The notes: generated by a model from the letters alone, not told the origin. A stretch of 64,000 nucleotides of DNA from an uncultured Roseateles sp. (GCF_913777145.1 NZ_CAJYPS010000014.1:310001-374000); one strand, 5' to 3'. Shown: positions 34,802 to 44,003, counted from the stretch's first letter. Numbers and translations are program-made.

Positions 34802-36658
34802 ATGAACCCTCGCTTCCTTCCCCGCGCCCTCGCGCTGAGCCTGGCGCTGGCCCTGGGCGGCCCCGCCGCCGTCCACGCCGACCCGCTGCCCGCCGTCTGG
34901 AACCTGAGCCCGCTGTACGCGAGCGATGCCGACTGGGAGGCCGCGCGCCAGGCGCTGCTGGCCGACCTGCCCAGGCTGGCGGCGCTGAAGGGGACGCTGG
35001 GCAAGAACGCCAAGAGCCTGCTGGCCGGCCTGGACGCGCTCAGCGCGGCCAACCTGCGCTTTGACCGGCTGCGCGTCTACGCCAGCATGAAGCAGAGCAC
35101 CGACAACCGCGACACCGCCAACCAGCAGCGCAGCGGCCTGGCCGCGCAGCTGGGCGGCGCCTACGGCAGCGCCATCGCGTGGGTGGAGCCCGAGATCCAG
35201 GCCTTGGGCGAAGCCCAGGTGGCGGCCTTTCTGAAGGCCGAGCCGGGCCTGCAAAAGCATGCCGAGCATCTGCGCAACAGCCTGCGTCTGGCCAAGCACA
35301 CGCTGAGCGCCGAGACCGAGGCCGCGATTGCCGCGCTGGCCCCGGTGCGCAGCGCCACCGGCGACGCGCGCACGCTGCTGTTCAATGCCGATACCCGCTG
35401 GCCCGAGCTGACGATAGACGGCAAGACCCAGCGCGTGGACGACACCCGCTACGGCCTGCTGCGCCAGAACCCCGACCGCGCGGTGCGCAAGCAGGTGTTC
35501 GACGCCTTCTTCGGCGCTATCGCGCAGTACGAGAACACCTACGGCGTGACGCTGGGTAATGTGGTGCAGGACGACACGGTGATGGCCCAGCTGCGCCACT
35601 ACCCCAGCGCGGTCGCCATGAGCCTGGGCGCGGAGGACATCCCCGAGGCCGTCTACCGCACGCTGGTGGCCGAGGTGCACAAGGGCCTGCCTACGCTGCA
35701 CCGCTACTTCAAGCTGCGCCAGAAGATGCTGGGCCTGCCGGACCTGCACTACTACGACATCTACCCGGCGCTGGTCACGCAGAACAAGCACTACAGCCTG
35801 GACGACGCCGCCGCACTCACGCTGGCGGCCACCCAGCCGCTGGGCGCGGACTACCAGCAGCTGCTCAAGACCACGCTGCAGGCCAACACCATGCATGCGA
35901 TGCCCGCGCCGGGCAAGAGCGGCGGCGCCTACCAGGACGGCGTCTACGGCGCGCCGCCTTTCGTGTTCCTGAACCATCAGGGCGAGTTCGACTCGGTCAG
36001 CACCTTTGCGCACGAGTGGGGCCATGCGATGCACACCGCGCTGGCCAACCGCGCCCAGCCCTATGAGACGGCCGGCTACTCGCTGTTCATCGCCGAGATC
36101 GCGTCCACCGCCAACGAGGTGCTGCTGAGCGACTACATGCAGCGCCAGGCCAAGAACCGTGAGGAAAAGCTGTTCCAGCTGGGCTATGAGTTGGAGCGGC
36201 TGCGCGGCACCTTCTTCCGCCAGGCCATGTTCGGCGAGTTCGAGCTGAACACGCACGACGCCGCGGCCAAGGGCGAGGCACTGAACGGCAAGCGCCTGAC
36301 CGAGATGTACTGCCAGCTGCTGAAGAGCTATCACGGCGACGCGGCCGGCGTGATGAAGATCGACCCGCTGTACTGCCAGGAGTGGGCCTTCATCCCGCAC
36401 TTCTACCGTTCGTTCTACGTGTACCAGTACGCCACGTCCATCACCGCGGCGTTGCACTTCGCGGAAGGCCTCCTGGCCGCCAAGCCCGGCGCGCGCGACA
36501 CCTACCTGAAGCTGCTGGCCAGCGGCGGCTCCATGCCGCCCTACCAGGCGCTGAAGAACGCCGGCCTGGACATGGCCAGCCCCGCGCCCTATCAGGCCCT
36601 CATCCGGCGCATGGACAAGATCATGGACCAGATGGAGGCGCTGCTGGCGGCCAAGTGA
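34802..36658 (+). CDS. Secreted oligoendopeptidase F-type M3 metallopeptidase
   Basis: 618 residues. An N-terminal signal peptide (about 1-26, ALSLALALGGPAAVHADP) distinguishes it from cytosolic PepF. The M3 zinc motif FAHEWGHAMHTAL lies near residue 402, with EIASTANEVLLSDYM downstream providing the third ligand. It is likely to degrade peptides in the periplasm. A weak, purine-poor leader precedes the ATG at 34802. Its stop overlaps the GTG of the next gene (GTGA), suggesting a two-gene operon with the esterase. It is the second M3 enzyme in the window besides prlC. Confidence 0.92.
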   Translation: MNPRFLPRALALSLALALGGPAAVHADPLPAVWNLSPLYASDADWEAARQALLADLPRLAALKGTLGKNAKSLLAGLDALSAANLRFDRLRVYASMKQSTDNRDTANQQRSGLAAQLGGAYGSAIAWVEPEIQALGEAQVAAFLKAEPGLQKHAEHLRNSLRLAKHTLSAETEAAIAALAPVRSATGDARTLLFNADTRWPELTIDGKTQRVDDTRYGLLRQNPDRAVRKQVFDAFFGAIAQYENTYGVTLGNVVQDDTVMAQLRHYPSAVAMSLGAEDIPEAVYRTLVAEVHKGLPTLHRYFKLRQKMLGLPDLHYYDIYPALVTQNKHYSLDDAAALTLAATQPLGADYQQLLKTTLQANTMHAMPAPGKSGGAYQDGVYGAPPFVFLNHQGEFDSVSTFAHEWGHAMHTALANRAQPYETAGYSLFIAEIASTANEVLLSDYMQRQAKNREEKLFQLGYELERLRGTFFRQAMFGEFELNTHDAAAKGEALNGKRLTEMYCQLLKSYHGDAAGVMKIDPLYCQEWAFIPHFYRSFYVYQYATSITAALHFAEGLLAAKPGARDTYLKLLASGGSMPPYQALKNAGLDMASPAPYQALIRRMDKIMDQMEALLAAK

Positions 36659-37473
36659 GGCACGGCCTCACGCGGGCTGCCAGCCTGCTGCTGGCCCTGG
36701 CTGGCCTGGCAGTCGACGGCCGCGCCGACAGCGAGGCGGCCGGTGCGCCGGCCGCTGCGGCGCCGGCCGCCTATGTCTACGCCGGCACCGTGGAGCGCGG
36801 CCACACGATCACGTCACGCAGCACCGGCGCCACCTACCCGTACCACGTCTACCTGCCGGTGGGCTATGCGGGCTCGGGCCGGCGCTACCCGGTGCTCTAT
36901 GCGACCGACGGGCAATGGAACTTCGGCTCCTTCTCGCGCCTGCTGGACCAGCGCCGCAAACCGGTGATCCTGGTCCATGTGGAGCAGGGCGGCCCCGAGC
37001 CGGATCGACGCGCCATTGACTACACCGCCGATGGTGCGCCGGCCTATGGCCGCTTCCTGAAGCAAGAGCTGACCCCGCTGATCGAGGCGAGCTATCGCAC
37101 GACGGCCGAGCGCGGCTTTGTGGGCACGTCTTACGGCGGTCTGCTCGGCGCCGTGCTGCTGAGCCAGGAAGACCCGGTGACGCCGTTCTTCCGCCACTAC
37201 CTGCTGTTCGACGGTGCCTTCTGGGGGCTCACCGAGCAGAACCTGCAGGGCGAGGCCGCGCGCTTTGCGGTCAGCCCGCGCCTGCCGGTGCAGTTGATCC
37301 TCAGCAGCGCCAGCGCGCCGGGCAATGTGGAAGACGTGGACGCCCTGGAGGCGCGCTACCGGGGCCGGGGCTGGCAGGGGCTGGTGATCCGCCGCCGCGA
37401 CTTCGACGTCGCCCACGAGCGTGTGGCCAAGCCCTCGTTCGACTGGGCCATTGAGCTGCTGGACCCTCCCTAG
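36655..37473 (+). CDS. Secreted alpha/beta-hydrolase esterase
   Basis: About 272 residues from a GTG at 36655 overlapping the peptidase stop. A signal peptide (about 1-24, SLLLALAGLAVDGRAD) is followed by an esterase-D-like fold. The strand TYPYHVYLPVGYAGSGRRYP precedes YATDGQWNF, the nucleophile serine is in GFVGTSYGGLLGA, and a late histidine lies in FDVAHERV. It resembles putative esterases of the IroE/Fes group, but substrate cannot be told. The stop codon shares the sequence CTAG with the convergent Nudix stop. Confidence 0.82.
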   Translation: MRHGLTRAASLLLALAGLAVDGRADSEAAGAPAAAAPAAYVYAGTVERGHTITSRSTGATYPYHVYLPVGYAGSGRRYPVLYATDGQWNFGSFSRLLDQRRKPVILVHVEQGGPEPDRRAIDYTADGAPAYGRFLKQELTPLIEASYRTTAERGFVGTSYGGLLGAVLLSQEDPVTPFFRHYLLFDGAFWGLTEQNLQGEAARFAVSPRLPVQLILSSASAPGNVEDVDALEARYRGRGWQGLVIRRRDFDVAHERVAKPSFDWAIELLDPP

Positions 37474-38057
37474 CGCAAACCTTGCAGCTTGCCCGCCAGC
37501 CGCGCAAAGCGCGCTTCGGGCAGCGCGGCGAACTCGGCGCGCGGCAGCCAGCGTGCGCCCTTGACCTCGGTCCATTGCGGCGCCAGCGGCGCGTCGGCCG
37601 AGGCGCTGAACAGGTAGATGAAGTCGTGGTGCACATGGGCGCTCTCGCCCTTGGCAGGCCGCGCCGGGATGGCGTGGGTGTCTATGTCCAGCGGCAGCTC
37701 CGCCGCGCCCGCCCAGGCCCAGGGCGTCAGCGCGCCGACGCCGGTCTCCTCGGTCGCCTCGCGGGCGGCCGAGGCCAGCAGCCCGTCCGTGCCCTCGTGG
37801 TGGCCGCCCGGCTGCAGCCAGCGGTCCAGCGCCTGGTGGTGGATGACCAGCAGCGCATCGGCCGAGGCGTCCCAGACCAGCGCGCTGGTGGTGATGTGGC
37901 CCCCCATGTTGCGGCGTGAGAACAGGTCGCCCGCATCGGTGGCGAGCTGCTGGCGCAGCGTGCTCAGCCCGGCGACTTCGGCCGGAAAGCGGCGCAGGTA
38001 GCGCTGCAGCTGGTCTTGGGCCTGGGCGCGCAGCGCGGCGGTGGGCAAGGGGCTCAT
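37470..38057 (-). CDS. Nudix hydrolase
   Basis: 195 residues. The Nudix box is GHHEGTDGLLASAAREATEETGV (near residue 89), with the catalytic REATEE core intact but Asp replacing the first consensus Glu. The N-terminal part (about 1-45) is helical and typical of larger Nudix proteins in this clade. Substrate is unknown. It is the last gene of a five-gene minus-strand set, 30 bases after the SDR gene, and overlaps the esterase stop by four bases. Confidence 0.9.
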   Translation of the reverse strand: MSPLPTAALRAQAQDQLQRYLRRFPAEVAGLSTLRQQLATDAGDLFSRRNMGGHITTSALVWDASADALLVIHHQALDRWLQPGGHHEGTDGLLASAAREATEETGVGALTPWAWAGAAELPLDIDTHAIPARPAKGESAHVHHDFIYLFSASADAPLAPQWTEVKGARWLPRAEFAALPEARFARLAGKLQGLR

Positions 38058-38087
38058 GCGGGCATTGTCGGCGCCCGCAGGGCGGGC

Positions 38088-38828
38088 CTACAGCGAGTAG
38101 CCGCCGTCCAGCGTCAGGCTGGCACCGGTCAGATAGCGGGCCTCGTGGCTGGCGAGGTAGGCAATCAGGCCGGCCACCTCGGCCGGCGTACCCACGCGCT
38201 TGAGCGGGCTGCGCTCCACCAGCATGGACAGCATGCCGTGCGTCATGTCGGTATCGACCGGGCCGGGCTGCACGTTGTTCACGCGGATGCCGCGCGGCGC
38301 CAGGTCCAGCGCCAGCCCCTTGACCAGGCCGGCCACGGCGGTCTTGGTCATCTGGTAGACGCTGCCGCCTGGGTGGCCGCTGCGCACCGCGACATTGCTG
38401 CCTATGGTGATGACGCTGGCCTGCTCCACCAGGTGGGGCACGCAGGCCTGGATGGACAGGAAGACGCCGCGCACGTTGACGGCCAGCATCTGGTCCAGGT
38501 CCTGCACCGACACCTGGTCTATCGTGCCCAGGCGCAGCAGACCGGCGTTGACCACCACCACGCTGAGCGGCCCTAGCTGCGCCACCGTGCGGGTCACGGC
38601 CTGTGCCAGGGCCTGGGCATCGGCGCTGTCGGCCTGCAGCGCCAGCGCCTGGCCGCCCTGGTCCTCGATGCTGCGCACCAGCGCCTGGGCGCTGTCTTCG
38701 CGCGACACATAGGTGAAGGCGACCGCATAGCCTTCGGCGGCCAGACGGGTCACGGCGGCGGCGCCTATGCCGCGCGAGCCGCCGAAGACCAGGGCCGCGG
38801 GGCGGCGCTTGGGGGCTTGCTGGGACAT
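38088..38828 (-). CDS. SDR-family oxidoreductase
   Basis: 246 residues, the classical SDR length. The nucleotide-binding motif is FGGSRGIGAAA near residue 15, NAG is in VVVNAGLLRLG, the catalytic Ser is in ITIGSN and Tyr/Lys in VYQMTKTAV. The C-terminal LTGASLTLDGGYSL is typical of 3-oxoacyl-ACP reductase-like members. It reduces or oxidises an unknown carbonyl/alcohol with NAD(P). The gene lies between the Nudix and thioredoxin-like genes of the LysR-divergent operon. Confidence 0.92.
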   Translation of the reverse strand: MSQQAPKRRPAALVFGGSRGIGAAAVTRLAAEGYAVAFTYVSREDSAQALVRSIEDQGGQALALQADSADAQALAQAVTRTVAQLGPLSVVVVNAGLLRLGTIDQVSVQDLDQMLAVNVRGVFLSIQACVPHLVEQASVITIGSNVAVRSGHPGGSVYQMTKTAVAGLVKGLALDLAPRGIRVNNVQPGPVDTDMTHGMLSMLVERSPLKRVGTPAEVAGLIAYLASHEARYLTGASLTLDGGYSL

Positions 38829-38883
38829 GAATCACTCCTGCTGAAAAGAGCGGCGCGGGCGCCGCGAGGGATGGGTTGTTTCT

Positions 38884-39960
38884 TCAACCGAAGGTGAAGG
38901 CGTAGGCCAGCGCGCCGGGGCTGAGGAACTCGATCTCGAACAGGCGCTCGGCGCTGCCGCCGCGCTGGCGCACCAGCTGGTAGAGCCGGTGGCCGTCGAT
39001 CTGGCCCAGGCCCTGGGCGTCGATGTCGCTGCCGTGGTCGGCGCCCGGCGCCTGGCCGTCTATGCGCACGCGGAAACGCACGACCTGACCCTCCACCGCC
39101 GGGCCCAGCACCAGGTGCAGGTCGCGAGCGCGGAAGCGGTAGCTGATGCGGCTGCCGGCCTGTGTGGCGGCCAGCGCCTGAGCGCCGGGCTGCCAGCCAC
39201 CACTCAGCGTCCATTGGCCGTTGACCAGGCGGGGCGCAGGCGCGAAGGCCTGGGCCTGGCCGCCGAGCAGCCGGCCCTGGGCCGACACAAAGCCCTCGGC
39301 CTGGTCCGTGCCCAGGTAGGTCTCCCGGGAGGCGGGCGGTTGTGGCCCGGCCGCGGCCTGGGTGCCGCTGCCCTGGGGCTGCACCAGGTCGCGCGGCACC
39401 TGGGTCTGGCCGGCCTCGCGCAGCAGTTGCTGCAGCGTGCGCTCGGCCTGCTCGTAGCGGCCCTCGCCGACCTGCTGGTCGCGCACCCGGCCCTGGGCGT
39501 CCAGGAAGTAGAACGCAGGCCAGGCCTGGTTGTCGAAGGCCCGCCACAGCGCCTGGCGGCCATCGATGGCCACGGGGTAGGTGATGCCCAGGTCCTTGAC
39601 CGCGCGGCGCACATTGCGGCCGGAGCGCTCGAACTCGAACTCCGGTGCATGCACGCCCAGCACCACCAGGCCGTGGTCTGCGTACTTCTGCGCCCAGGCC
39701 CGCAGATAGGGCAGGGTGCGCAGGCAGTTGATGCAGGAGTAGGTCCAGAAGTCCACCAGCACCACCTTGCCGCGCAGCGCGCTGGCGTCCAGCGGGGCAC
39801 TGTTGATCCAGTCGGTGGCGCCGCCGAGCGCGGCCAGCGGCTGGGGCGCGCTGACGCGGCCGGGCCAGCCGCCGGCCTGGGCCGCGGGCGGCAGGCCGGC
39901 CAGCGTGGCCGCCAGCACCAGGGTGGCGGCGCGGGCCGCCTGCACGAGCGGGGAGGCCAT
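38884..39960 (-). CDS. Thioredoxin-like protein with C-terminal beta domain (DipZ-type)
   Basis: 358 residues. A signal peptide (about 1-29, LAATLAGLPPAAQAGG) is followed by a TlpA/AhpC-like thioredoxin domain (about 45-180) with the redox motif WTYSCINCLRTLPYL. The C-terminal half (about 215-358) is a beta-rich domain like that fused to DipZ/CcdA-type proteins, lacking the membrane part. It should reduce or oxidise disulfides in the periplasm. It lies five bases after the OsmC gene, so tightly coupled to peroxide defence. Confidence 0.87.
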   Translation of the reverse strand: MASPLVQAARAATLVLAATLAGLPPAAQAGGWPGRVSAPQPLAALGGATDWINSAPLDASALRGKVVLVDFWTYSCINCLRTLPYLRAWAQKYADHGLVVLGVHAPEFEFERSGRNVRRAVKDLGITYPVAIDGRQALWRAFDNQAWPAFYFLDAQGRVRDQQVGEGRYEQAERTLQQLLREAGQTQVPRDLVQPQGSGTQAAAGPQPPASRETYLGTDQAEGFVSAQGRLLGGQAQAFAPAPRLVNGQWTLSGGWQPGAQALAATQAGSRISYRFRARDLHLVLGPAVEGQVVRFRVRIDGQAPGADHGSDIDAQGLGQIDGHRLYQLVRQRGGSAERLFEIEFLSPGALAYAFTFG

Positions 39961-39965
39961 GGCGC

Positions 39966-40382
39966 TCAGGCGACCGTGAGGGTCACGTCGATGTTGCCGC
40001 GCGTGGCCTTGGAGTAGGGGCAGGTGGCGTGTGCGGCCTCCACCAGCGTCTGCGCCACCGCCCGCTCCAGCCCCGGCAGGCTGATGGTGAGCCGCGCCTG
40101 CAGCGCATAGCCGTCCGGGCCGGTGCCGAGGTCCACCTCGGCCGCCACCGACACGTCGGCCGGCAGCGTGTGGCCCAGGCGCTGCGCGGCCTTGCCCATG
40201 GCGCCTATGAAGCAGGCGCTCCAGCCGGCCGCGAACAGCTGCTCGGGGTTGCTGCCGGCGCCGGCAGCGCCGGGCGGGGTCAGCGCCAGGTCCAGGCGAC
40301 CGTCGTCGCTGCGGGTGCTGCCGTTGCGACCGCCGCGGGTCAGCGTGCGGCCGGTGTAGAGGACGTTGTCAATGCGGGCCAT
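39966..40382 (-). CDS. OsmC/Ohr-family organic hydroperoxide resistance protein
   Basis: 138 residues. Both catalytic cysteines of the Ohr class are present, in GWSACFIGAM (about residue 60) and HATCPYSKATRG (about 124). The N-terminal NVLYTGRTLTRGGRNG corresponds to the dimer strand. It reduces organic hydroperoxides using a lipoyl or thiol cofactor. A strong CCAGGAG precedes the ATG at 40382. It is second in the operon after the alpha/beta hydrolase. No OhrR repressor is nearby; the divergent LysR gene may control it. Confidence 0.93.
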   Translation of the reverse strand: MARIDNVLYTGRTLTRGGRNGSTRSDDGRLDLALTPPGAAGAGSNPEQLFAAGWSACFIGAMGKAAQRLGHTLPADVSVAAEVDLGTGPDGYALQARLTISLPGLERAVAQTLVEAAHATCPYSKATRGNIDVTLTVA

Positions 40383-40447
40383 GGTGATCTCCTGGAGATG
40401 AGGTGAAGAGAGGGATGAAGAGAGGGGGAAGCGAGGGCCGTCGGGGC

Positions 40448-41521
40448 TCAGCCGCGGGCGACGTCCAGCACCGCCTGTGCGAACTCGGCCGGGGCTTCCT
40501 GCGGCAGGTTGTGGCCTATGCCGCCGCGGAGCAGGCGGTAGGCGTAGCGGCCGCTGAACTTCTGGCGGAAGGGCGCGTCGCCGATCACGTGTGGGGCGCC
40601 GTTGGCATCGCCTTCCAGCACGATGCTGGGCACGCCGATCACCGGGCCTGCGGCCAGGCGTCGCTCCAGCTCGTCGTAGCGGGCCTCGCCGTCGGCCAGG
40701 CCCAGGCGCCAGCGGTAGTTGTGGATCACGATGGGCACATGGTCGGGGTTGTCCAGCGACGCGGCGCTGCGCTCGAAGGTGGCGTCGTCGAAGGCCCAGC
40801 GCGGCGACGCGGTGCGCCAGATCAGCCGCGCGAAGTCCTTGGTGTGCTGCGCATAGCCGTCGCGGCCGCGCTCGGTGGCGAAGTAGTACTGGTACCACCA
40901 GGCGTATTCGGCGCTGGGCGGCAGCGGCGCGCGATTGGCCGCGCGGCTGCCGATCAGGTAGCCGCTGACCGACACCAGCGCCTCGCAGCGCTCGGGCCAC
41001 AGTGCCGCGATGATGTCGGCGGTGCGAGCGCCCCAGTCGAAGCCGGCGAATACCGCGCGCGGGATGGCGAGCGCGTCCAGCAGCGCCAGGATGTCCAGCG
41101 CGACCGCGGTCTGCTGGCCGTTGCGCAGCGTGTCGGCCGACAGGAAGCGCGTGCTGCCGTGGCCGCGCAGGTGGGGCACGATGACCCGGTAGCCGGCGTC
41201 GGCCAGGCGCGGCGCCACGTCGACGAAGCTGTGGATGTCGTAGGGCCAGCCGTGCAGCAGCACGACGACCCGCCCGTTGGCGCGGCCGCTCGTTGGCGTC
41301 AGCTCGGCGTAGCCCACGTTCAGCAGGCCGGCGTCGATCTGGCGCAGCGGGCCAAAGCCGGCGGCCGGGGCGGACGCTGCGGTCCCGCTGCTGGCATCGG
41401 TGCCGGCACCGGCGCGGGCCGGCGGGGCCAGGCCGGCCAGTGCGCTCAGGCCCAGCGCGGTGTGGCCCAGGAAGTGGCGGCGGGTGGTGTCGGTGGGGGC
41501 GGTCGGTGCGGCTGAGGGCAT
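40448..41521 (-). CDS. Tat-exported alpha/beta hydrolase (epoxide hydrolase/dehalogenase-like)
   Basis: 357 residues. A twin-arginine signal ([19 protein letters not shown]) precedes the fold. The oxyanion motif is [12 protein letters not shown], the nucleophile is Asp in [11 protein letters not shown] rather than Ser, and the base His is in [11 protein letters not shown]. An Asp nucleophile points to the epoxide hydrolase or haloalkane dehalogenase clan. I start at the ATG at 41521 because AGGAG lies six bases before it; the ATG at 41527 would abut the ribosome site. First gene of the operon, divergent from a LysR gene. Confidence 0.9.
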   Translation of the reverse strand: MPSAAPTAPTDTTRRHFLGHTALGLSALAGLAPPARAGAGTDASSGTAASAPAAGFGPLRQIDAGLLNVGYAELTPTSGRANGRVVVLLHGWPYDIHSFVDVAPRLADAGYRVIVPHLRGHGSTRFLSADTLRNGQQTAVALDILALLDALAIPRAVFAGFDWGARTADIIAALWPERCEALVSVSGYLIGSRAANRAPLPPSAEYAWWYQYYFATERGRDGYAQHTKDFARLIWRTASPRWAFDDATFERSAASLDNPDHVPIVIHNYRWRLGLADGEARYDELERRLAAGPVIGVPSIVLEGDANGAPHVIGDAPFRQKFSGRYAYRLLRGGIGHNLPQEAPAEFAQAVLDVARG

Positions 41522-41614
41522 GGTCATCTCCTGTCGGTGGCGGCGCCGGCTAGGGCGTGGCCGCGATGGTCGACGCGAGCAGGTATATGAACAAGAGCAA
41601 CTAAAATCACACTT

Positions 41615-41633
41615 CGTTGCCTATGGGGCAACG
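41615..41633. promoter_or_regulatory. LysR-type operator candidate
   Basis: CGTTGCC-TATGG-GGCAACG, perfect 7-bp arms, lies in the AT-richer 142-bp gap between the hydrolase operon and the LysR gene. The inner T and A are spaced T-N11-A, the LysR-family signature. It sits 31 bases before the regulator ATG, fitting autorepression and divergent activation. Confidence 0.65.
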
Positions 41634-41663
41634 CTTCAGCACTCACCACTCCCGAGGCCCGCC

Positions 41664-42584
41664 ATGCGAGAGATCAACCCGCAGCGCCTGCGCTACTTCC
41701 GCGAGGTGCTGGCCCACGGCTCCATCCGGGGCGCGGCCGACAGCCTCAACACCGCGCCCTCGGTGGTGACCCGCCAGATCCGCCTGCTGGAGGAGGAGCT
41801 GGACGTGCTGCTGTTCGAGCGCGAGGCGCGTGGCGTGCGGCCCACCGATGCTGCGGCCCACCTGCTGGAGTTCTGGAACGGCTACCGCGCGCACCAGGAG
41901 CAGCTGGAGGACAGCTTCCAGGCGCTCAAGGGCCTGCAGCGGGGGCAGATCCGGCTGGTGATCAGCGAGGGCTATGTGGACCTGCTGACCGAGCAGGTGC
42001 TGGCCGCCTTCTGTGCGCGCTATCCGCGGCTGGAGCTGAGCATGGACATGCTGTCCGCCGAGGACCTGGTGGACGAGGTCGCGCAGGCGCGTGCCCACAT
42101 CGGCCTGGCCTACAACCCGCCGCCGCACGAGCAGGTGTCGTGGGTGGCGAGCTCGCGCCAGCCGGTGGTGATGCTTGTCCACCCCCAGCACCCGCTGGCG
42201 CTGCGCGGCGGGCCGGCCGAGGTGCAGGACCTGCAGCGCTACCCGCTGGCCACCATGCCACCCAGCTTCGGCGTGGGTCAGGTGTTGCAGATGCTGGCGC
42301 TGGTGGAGAACCTGGAGGTGCGGCCCGCGTTGACCACGCCGTCGCTGCTGGCGCTGAAGCGGGCCGCGGCCACGCGCCAGTTCGTGACGCTGACCGGCGA
42401 GTTTGCCGCGCAGCGCGAGATCGATGCGGGTGAGCTGGTGGCCGTGCCGCTGGCGCATCCGCTGTTCCGCGCGCCGCATGCGCGCGTGCTGGTGAAGACT
42501 GGCCGGCCGCTGTCCAGCGCCGCGGCCGAGCTGCTGCGCTGGGTACAGCGCATGCCCCTGTTCGCCGGCACGGCCCAGGCCTGA
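41664..42584 (+). CDS. LysR-family transcriptional regulator
   Basis: 306 residues. The N-terminal winged HTH (about 5-64) reads [43 protein letters not shown]. The effector-binding domain (about 92-300) contains [21 protein letters not shown]. It probably controls the divergent five-gene operon of hydrolase, OsmC, thioredoxin-like, SDR and Nudix genes, because a T-N11-A palindrome lies between them. The effector is unknown. I use the ATG at 41664; the frame is open upstream but in intergenic sequence. Confidence 0.93.
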   Translation: MREINPQRLRYFREVLAHGSIRGAADSLNTAPSVVTRQIRLLEEELDVLLFEREARGVRPTDAAAHLLEFWNGYRAHQEQLEDSFQALKGLQRGQIRLVISEGYVDLLTEQVLAAFCARYPRLELSMDMLSAEDLVDEVAQARAHIGLAYNPPPHEQVSWVASSRQPVVMLVHPQHPLALRGGPAEVQDLQRYPLATMPPSFGVGQVLQMLALVENLEVRPALTTPSLLALKRAAATRQFVTLTGEFAAQREIDAGELVAVPLAHPLFRAPHARVLVKTGRPLSSAAAELLRWVQRMPLFAGTAQA

Positions 42585-42597
42585 TGCGCGGCGCGCT

Positions 42598-43341
42598 TTA
42601 GCGCGCGAAGGCCCAGTTCAGGCCCAGCGTCCACCAGGCGTCGGCGGGGGCGCCACGGGCCCGGGCGCGGCTCAGGTCCAGCGATAGCGTGTCGCTCAGC
42701 AGATAGCGCAGCCCCAGGCGCTGGCGCACCCGGAAGCCGTCGCGCCAGTGTTCGGCCACCCCCTGCCACTGTGGACTGGGCTGCCACTCCAGCGCGGCGC
42801 CGTAGCGCCAGTGGTCGGGCATGCCGGGGTGGAAGTCGCGACCCAGGTTGAGGTGCAGGGTCAGGTCCTCACGTGCGGCCCAGGTCAGCGGGGCCAGCAG
42901 TGACGGGCCCAGGTAGCGCGGCGTCGCGCTCTGCCAGTTGGCGGCGCCCACCAGGCCCCAGCTCAGGCCGGGCTGCAGCTCGCGCGCCCACTTGAGCTGC
43001 AGGCCGCCCAGCTGCTGGGCGCCGCTGCCGGCCAGGTTGTAGCGGTCCAGGTTGAGGCCCAGTTCCACCGCGCCCACGCGGCAGGCCGGCCCCAGGTGCT
43101 GCAGGTGATGTTCCCGCCCGTCTTCCAGCCAGGTCTCGAACTGGCATTGGCCGGGTTCCATGATGGACGCGTCGTCCACCGCATGGTGGCCGCCGGCGGC
43201 CTGGCTGGACGAGGGCAGCAGCAGCGCGATCAGCGCCAGCAGCAGGGCGAGCAGGCCCGGGGAGCGCCGGTTGGTGGAGCGTCGGGGCGAGATGGGCAGG
43301 GGGTGGCCGGCAGCGGGCCAGGCCAGCAGGGCGAAGTGCAT
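42598..43341 (-). CDS. Outer-membrane beta-barrel-like hypothetical protein
   Basis: 247 residues from the ATG at 43341, with CCGGAGAACCCC just upstream. A long basic n-region precedes a hydrophobic signal (GLLALLLALIALLLPSSSQAAGG, about 28-50). The mature part begins HHAVDDASIMEPGQCQFETW and then alternates amphipathic strands (WGLVGAANWQSA, LHLNLGRDF, WWTLGLNWAF), ending in a terminal aromatic-Ala-Arg like an outer-membrane protein. No family I can name. Two cysteines may pair. It is preceded on the same strand by two tiny ORFs and is convergent with the LysR gene. Confidence 0.72.
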   Translation of the reverse strand: MHFALLAWPAAGHPLPISPRRSTNRRSPGLLALLLALIALLLPSSSQAAGGHHAVDDASIMEPGQCQFETWLEDGREHHLQHLGPACRVGAVELGLNLDRYNLAGSGAQQLGGLQLKWARELQPGLSWGLVGAANWQSATPRYLGPSLLAPLTWAAREDLTLHLNLGRDFHPGMPDHWRYGAALEWQPSPQWQGVAEHWRDGFRVRQRLGLRYLLSDTLSLDLSRARARGAPADAWWTLGLNWAFAR

Positions 43342-43381
43342 GGGGTTCTCCGGCGCACGGGCGCGGCACCCCGGCTTCAGC

Positions 43382-43480
43382 TCAGGGGGCGCGCGCGCCT
43401 TGCGGTGCGCATGATGGTGCAAGCAGATGACGGTGAGCAGCAGGCGGCGCGGTCTCGCGCCCTCTGGGGTCGGGATCCAT
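43382..43480 (-). CDS. Possible 32-residue small protein
   Basis: MDPDPRGRETAPPAAHRHLL is the start of a 32-residue frame opening at an ATG at 43480 preceded by GAGGAGGACTTC, one of the best ribosome sites in the window. The product has no hydrophobic segment and no known family. It could be a leader peptide whose translation governs the outer-membrane gene 40 bases downstream, or the site may serve another role. A longer overlapping frame reads through this region with less support. Confidence 0.3.
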   Translation of the reverse strand: MDPDPRGRETAPPAAHRHLLAPSCAPQGARAP

Positions 43481-43495
43481 GAAGTCCTCCTCGGT

Positions 43496-43672
43496 TCAGG
43501 GGCGTGACGGCTGGCGCAGCGCGGGGCTGAGCACGGCGGTGCGCAGGCGGCGCGTGGTCCACAGCGACTGCTGCTCCAGACGAAGCAGCTGCTGCAGCGC
43601 GTCCGCCGGCGTGGGGCGCGGGTCGACCGGCGGCGCGGCGCGGCCGGGGAGAGCGGATGAAACGATGCGCAT
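43496..43672 (-). CDS. Possible 58-residue small protein
   Basis: A 58-residue frame starting at an ATG at 43672, with AGGA seven bases upstream. Codons strongly prefer G/C at position three. The sequence begins MRIVSSALPGRAAPPVDPR and continues with a predicted helix ADALQQLLRLEQQSLWTTRR. No membrane segment, no family recognised. It ends 15 bases before the next tiny ORF, so three genes (58, 32 and 247 residues) may form an operon. Confidence 0.4.
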   Translation of the reverse strand: MRIVSSALPGRAAPPVDPRPTPADALQQLLRLEQQSLWTTRRLRTAVLSPALRQPSRP

Positions 43673-44003
43673 GAACGTGTCCTGGTGAGAGGGCCGTTCG
43701 TGCGGGCAGAGGCCCGGTGGCCCGCCAGCGGCCTGGCCGCGCGGGACACGATGAAGCGATGAGGGCAGGGAGGGCCTAGCGAGGCCTGCGGCGCTGACGC
43801 GCCGCCGAGTCGGCGTCAGCGCGTCAGAGAAGCGGCGGCCGTCCCGGCTCGCATCGCATAACTACTGGCACTGTCCACGCACGGACTCCGTTGTTGAGAA
43901 GCGCGCATTGTTGCACCGCAGCAGCGCGTGGGTCAACGCGCAGGCCGCACCCTTGGCTGCGATGCAAGTCGGATGCAAGCTTGCCCTGCCCGCGAGGGCT
44001 TGG
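43673..44003. other. Intergenic stretch with one strong hairpin
   Basis: 331 bases without a convincing gene. GCGCTGACGC (43791-43800) and GCGTCAGCGC (43813-43822) form a perfect 10-bp stem with a 12-base loop. It lies about 180 bases past the chemoreceptor stop and 120 bases before the small-ORF start, so may be a terminator or leader structure. A short direct repeat GATGCAAG occurs twice near 43960-43978. Nothing else is evident. Confidence 0.5.
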
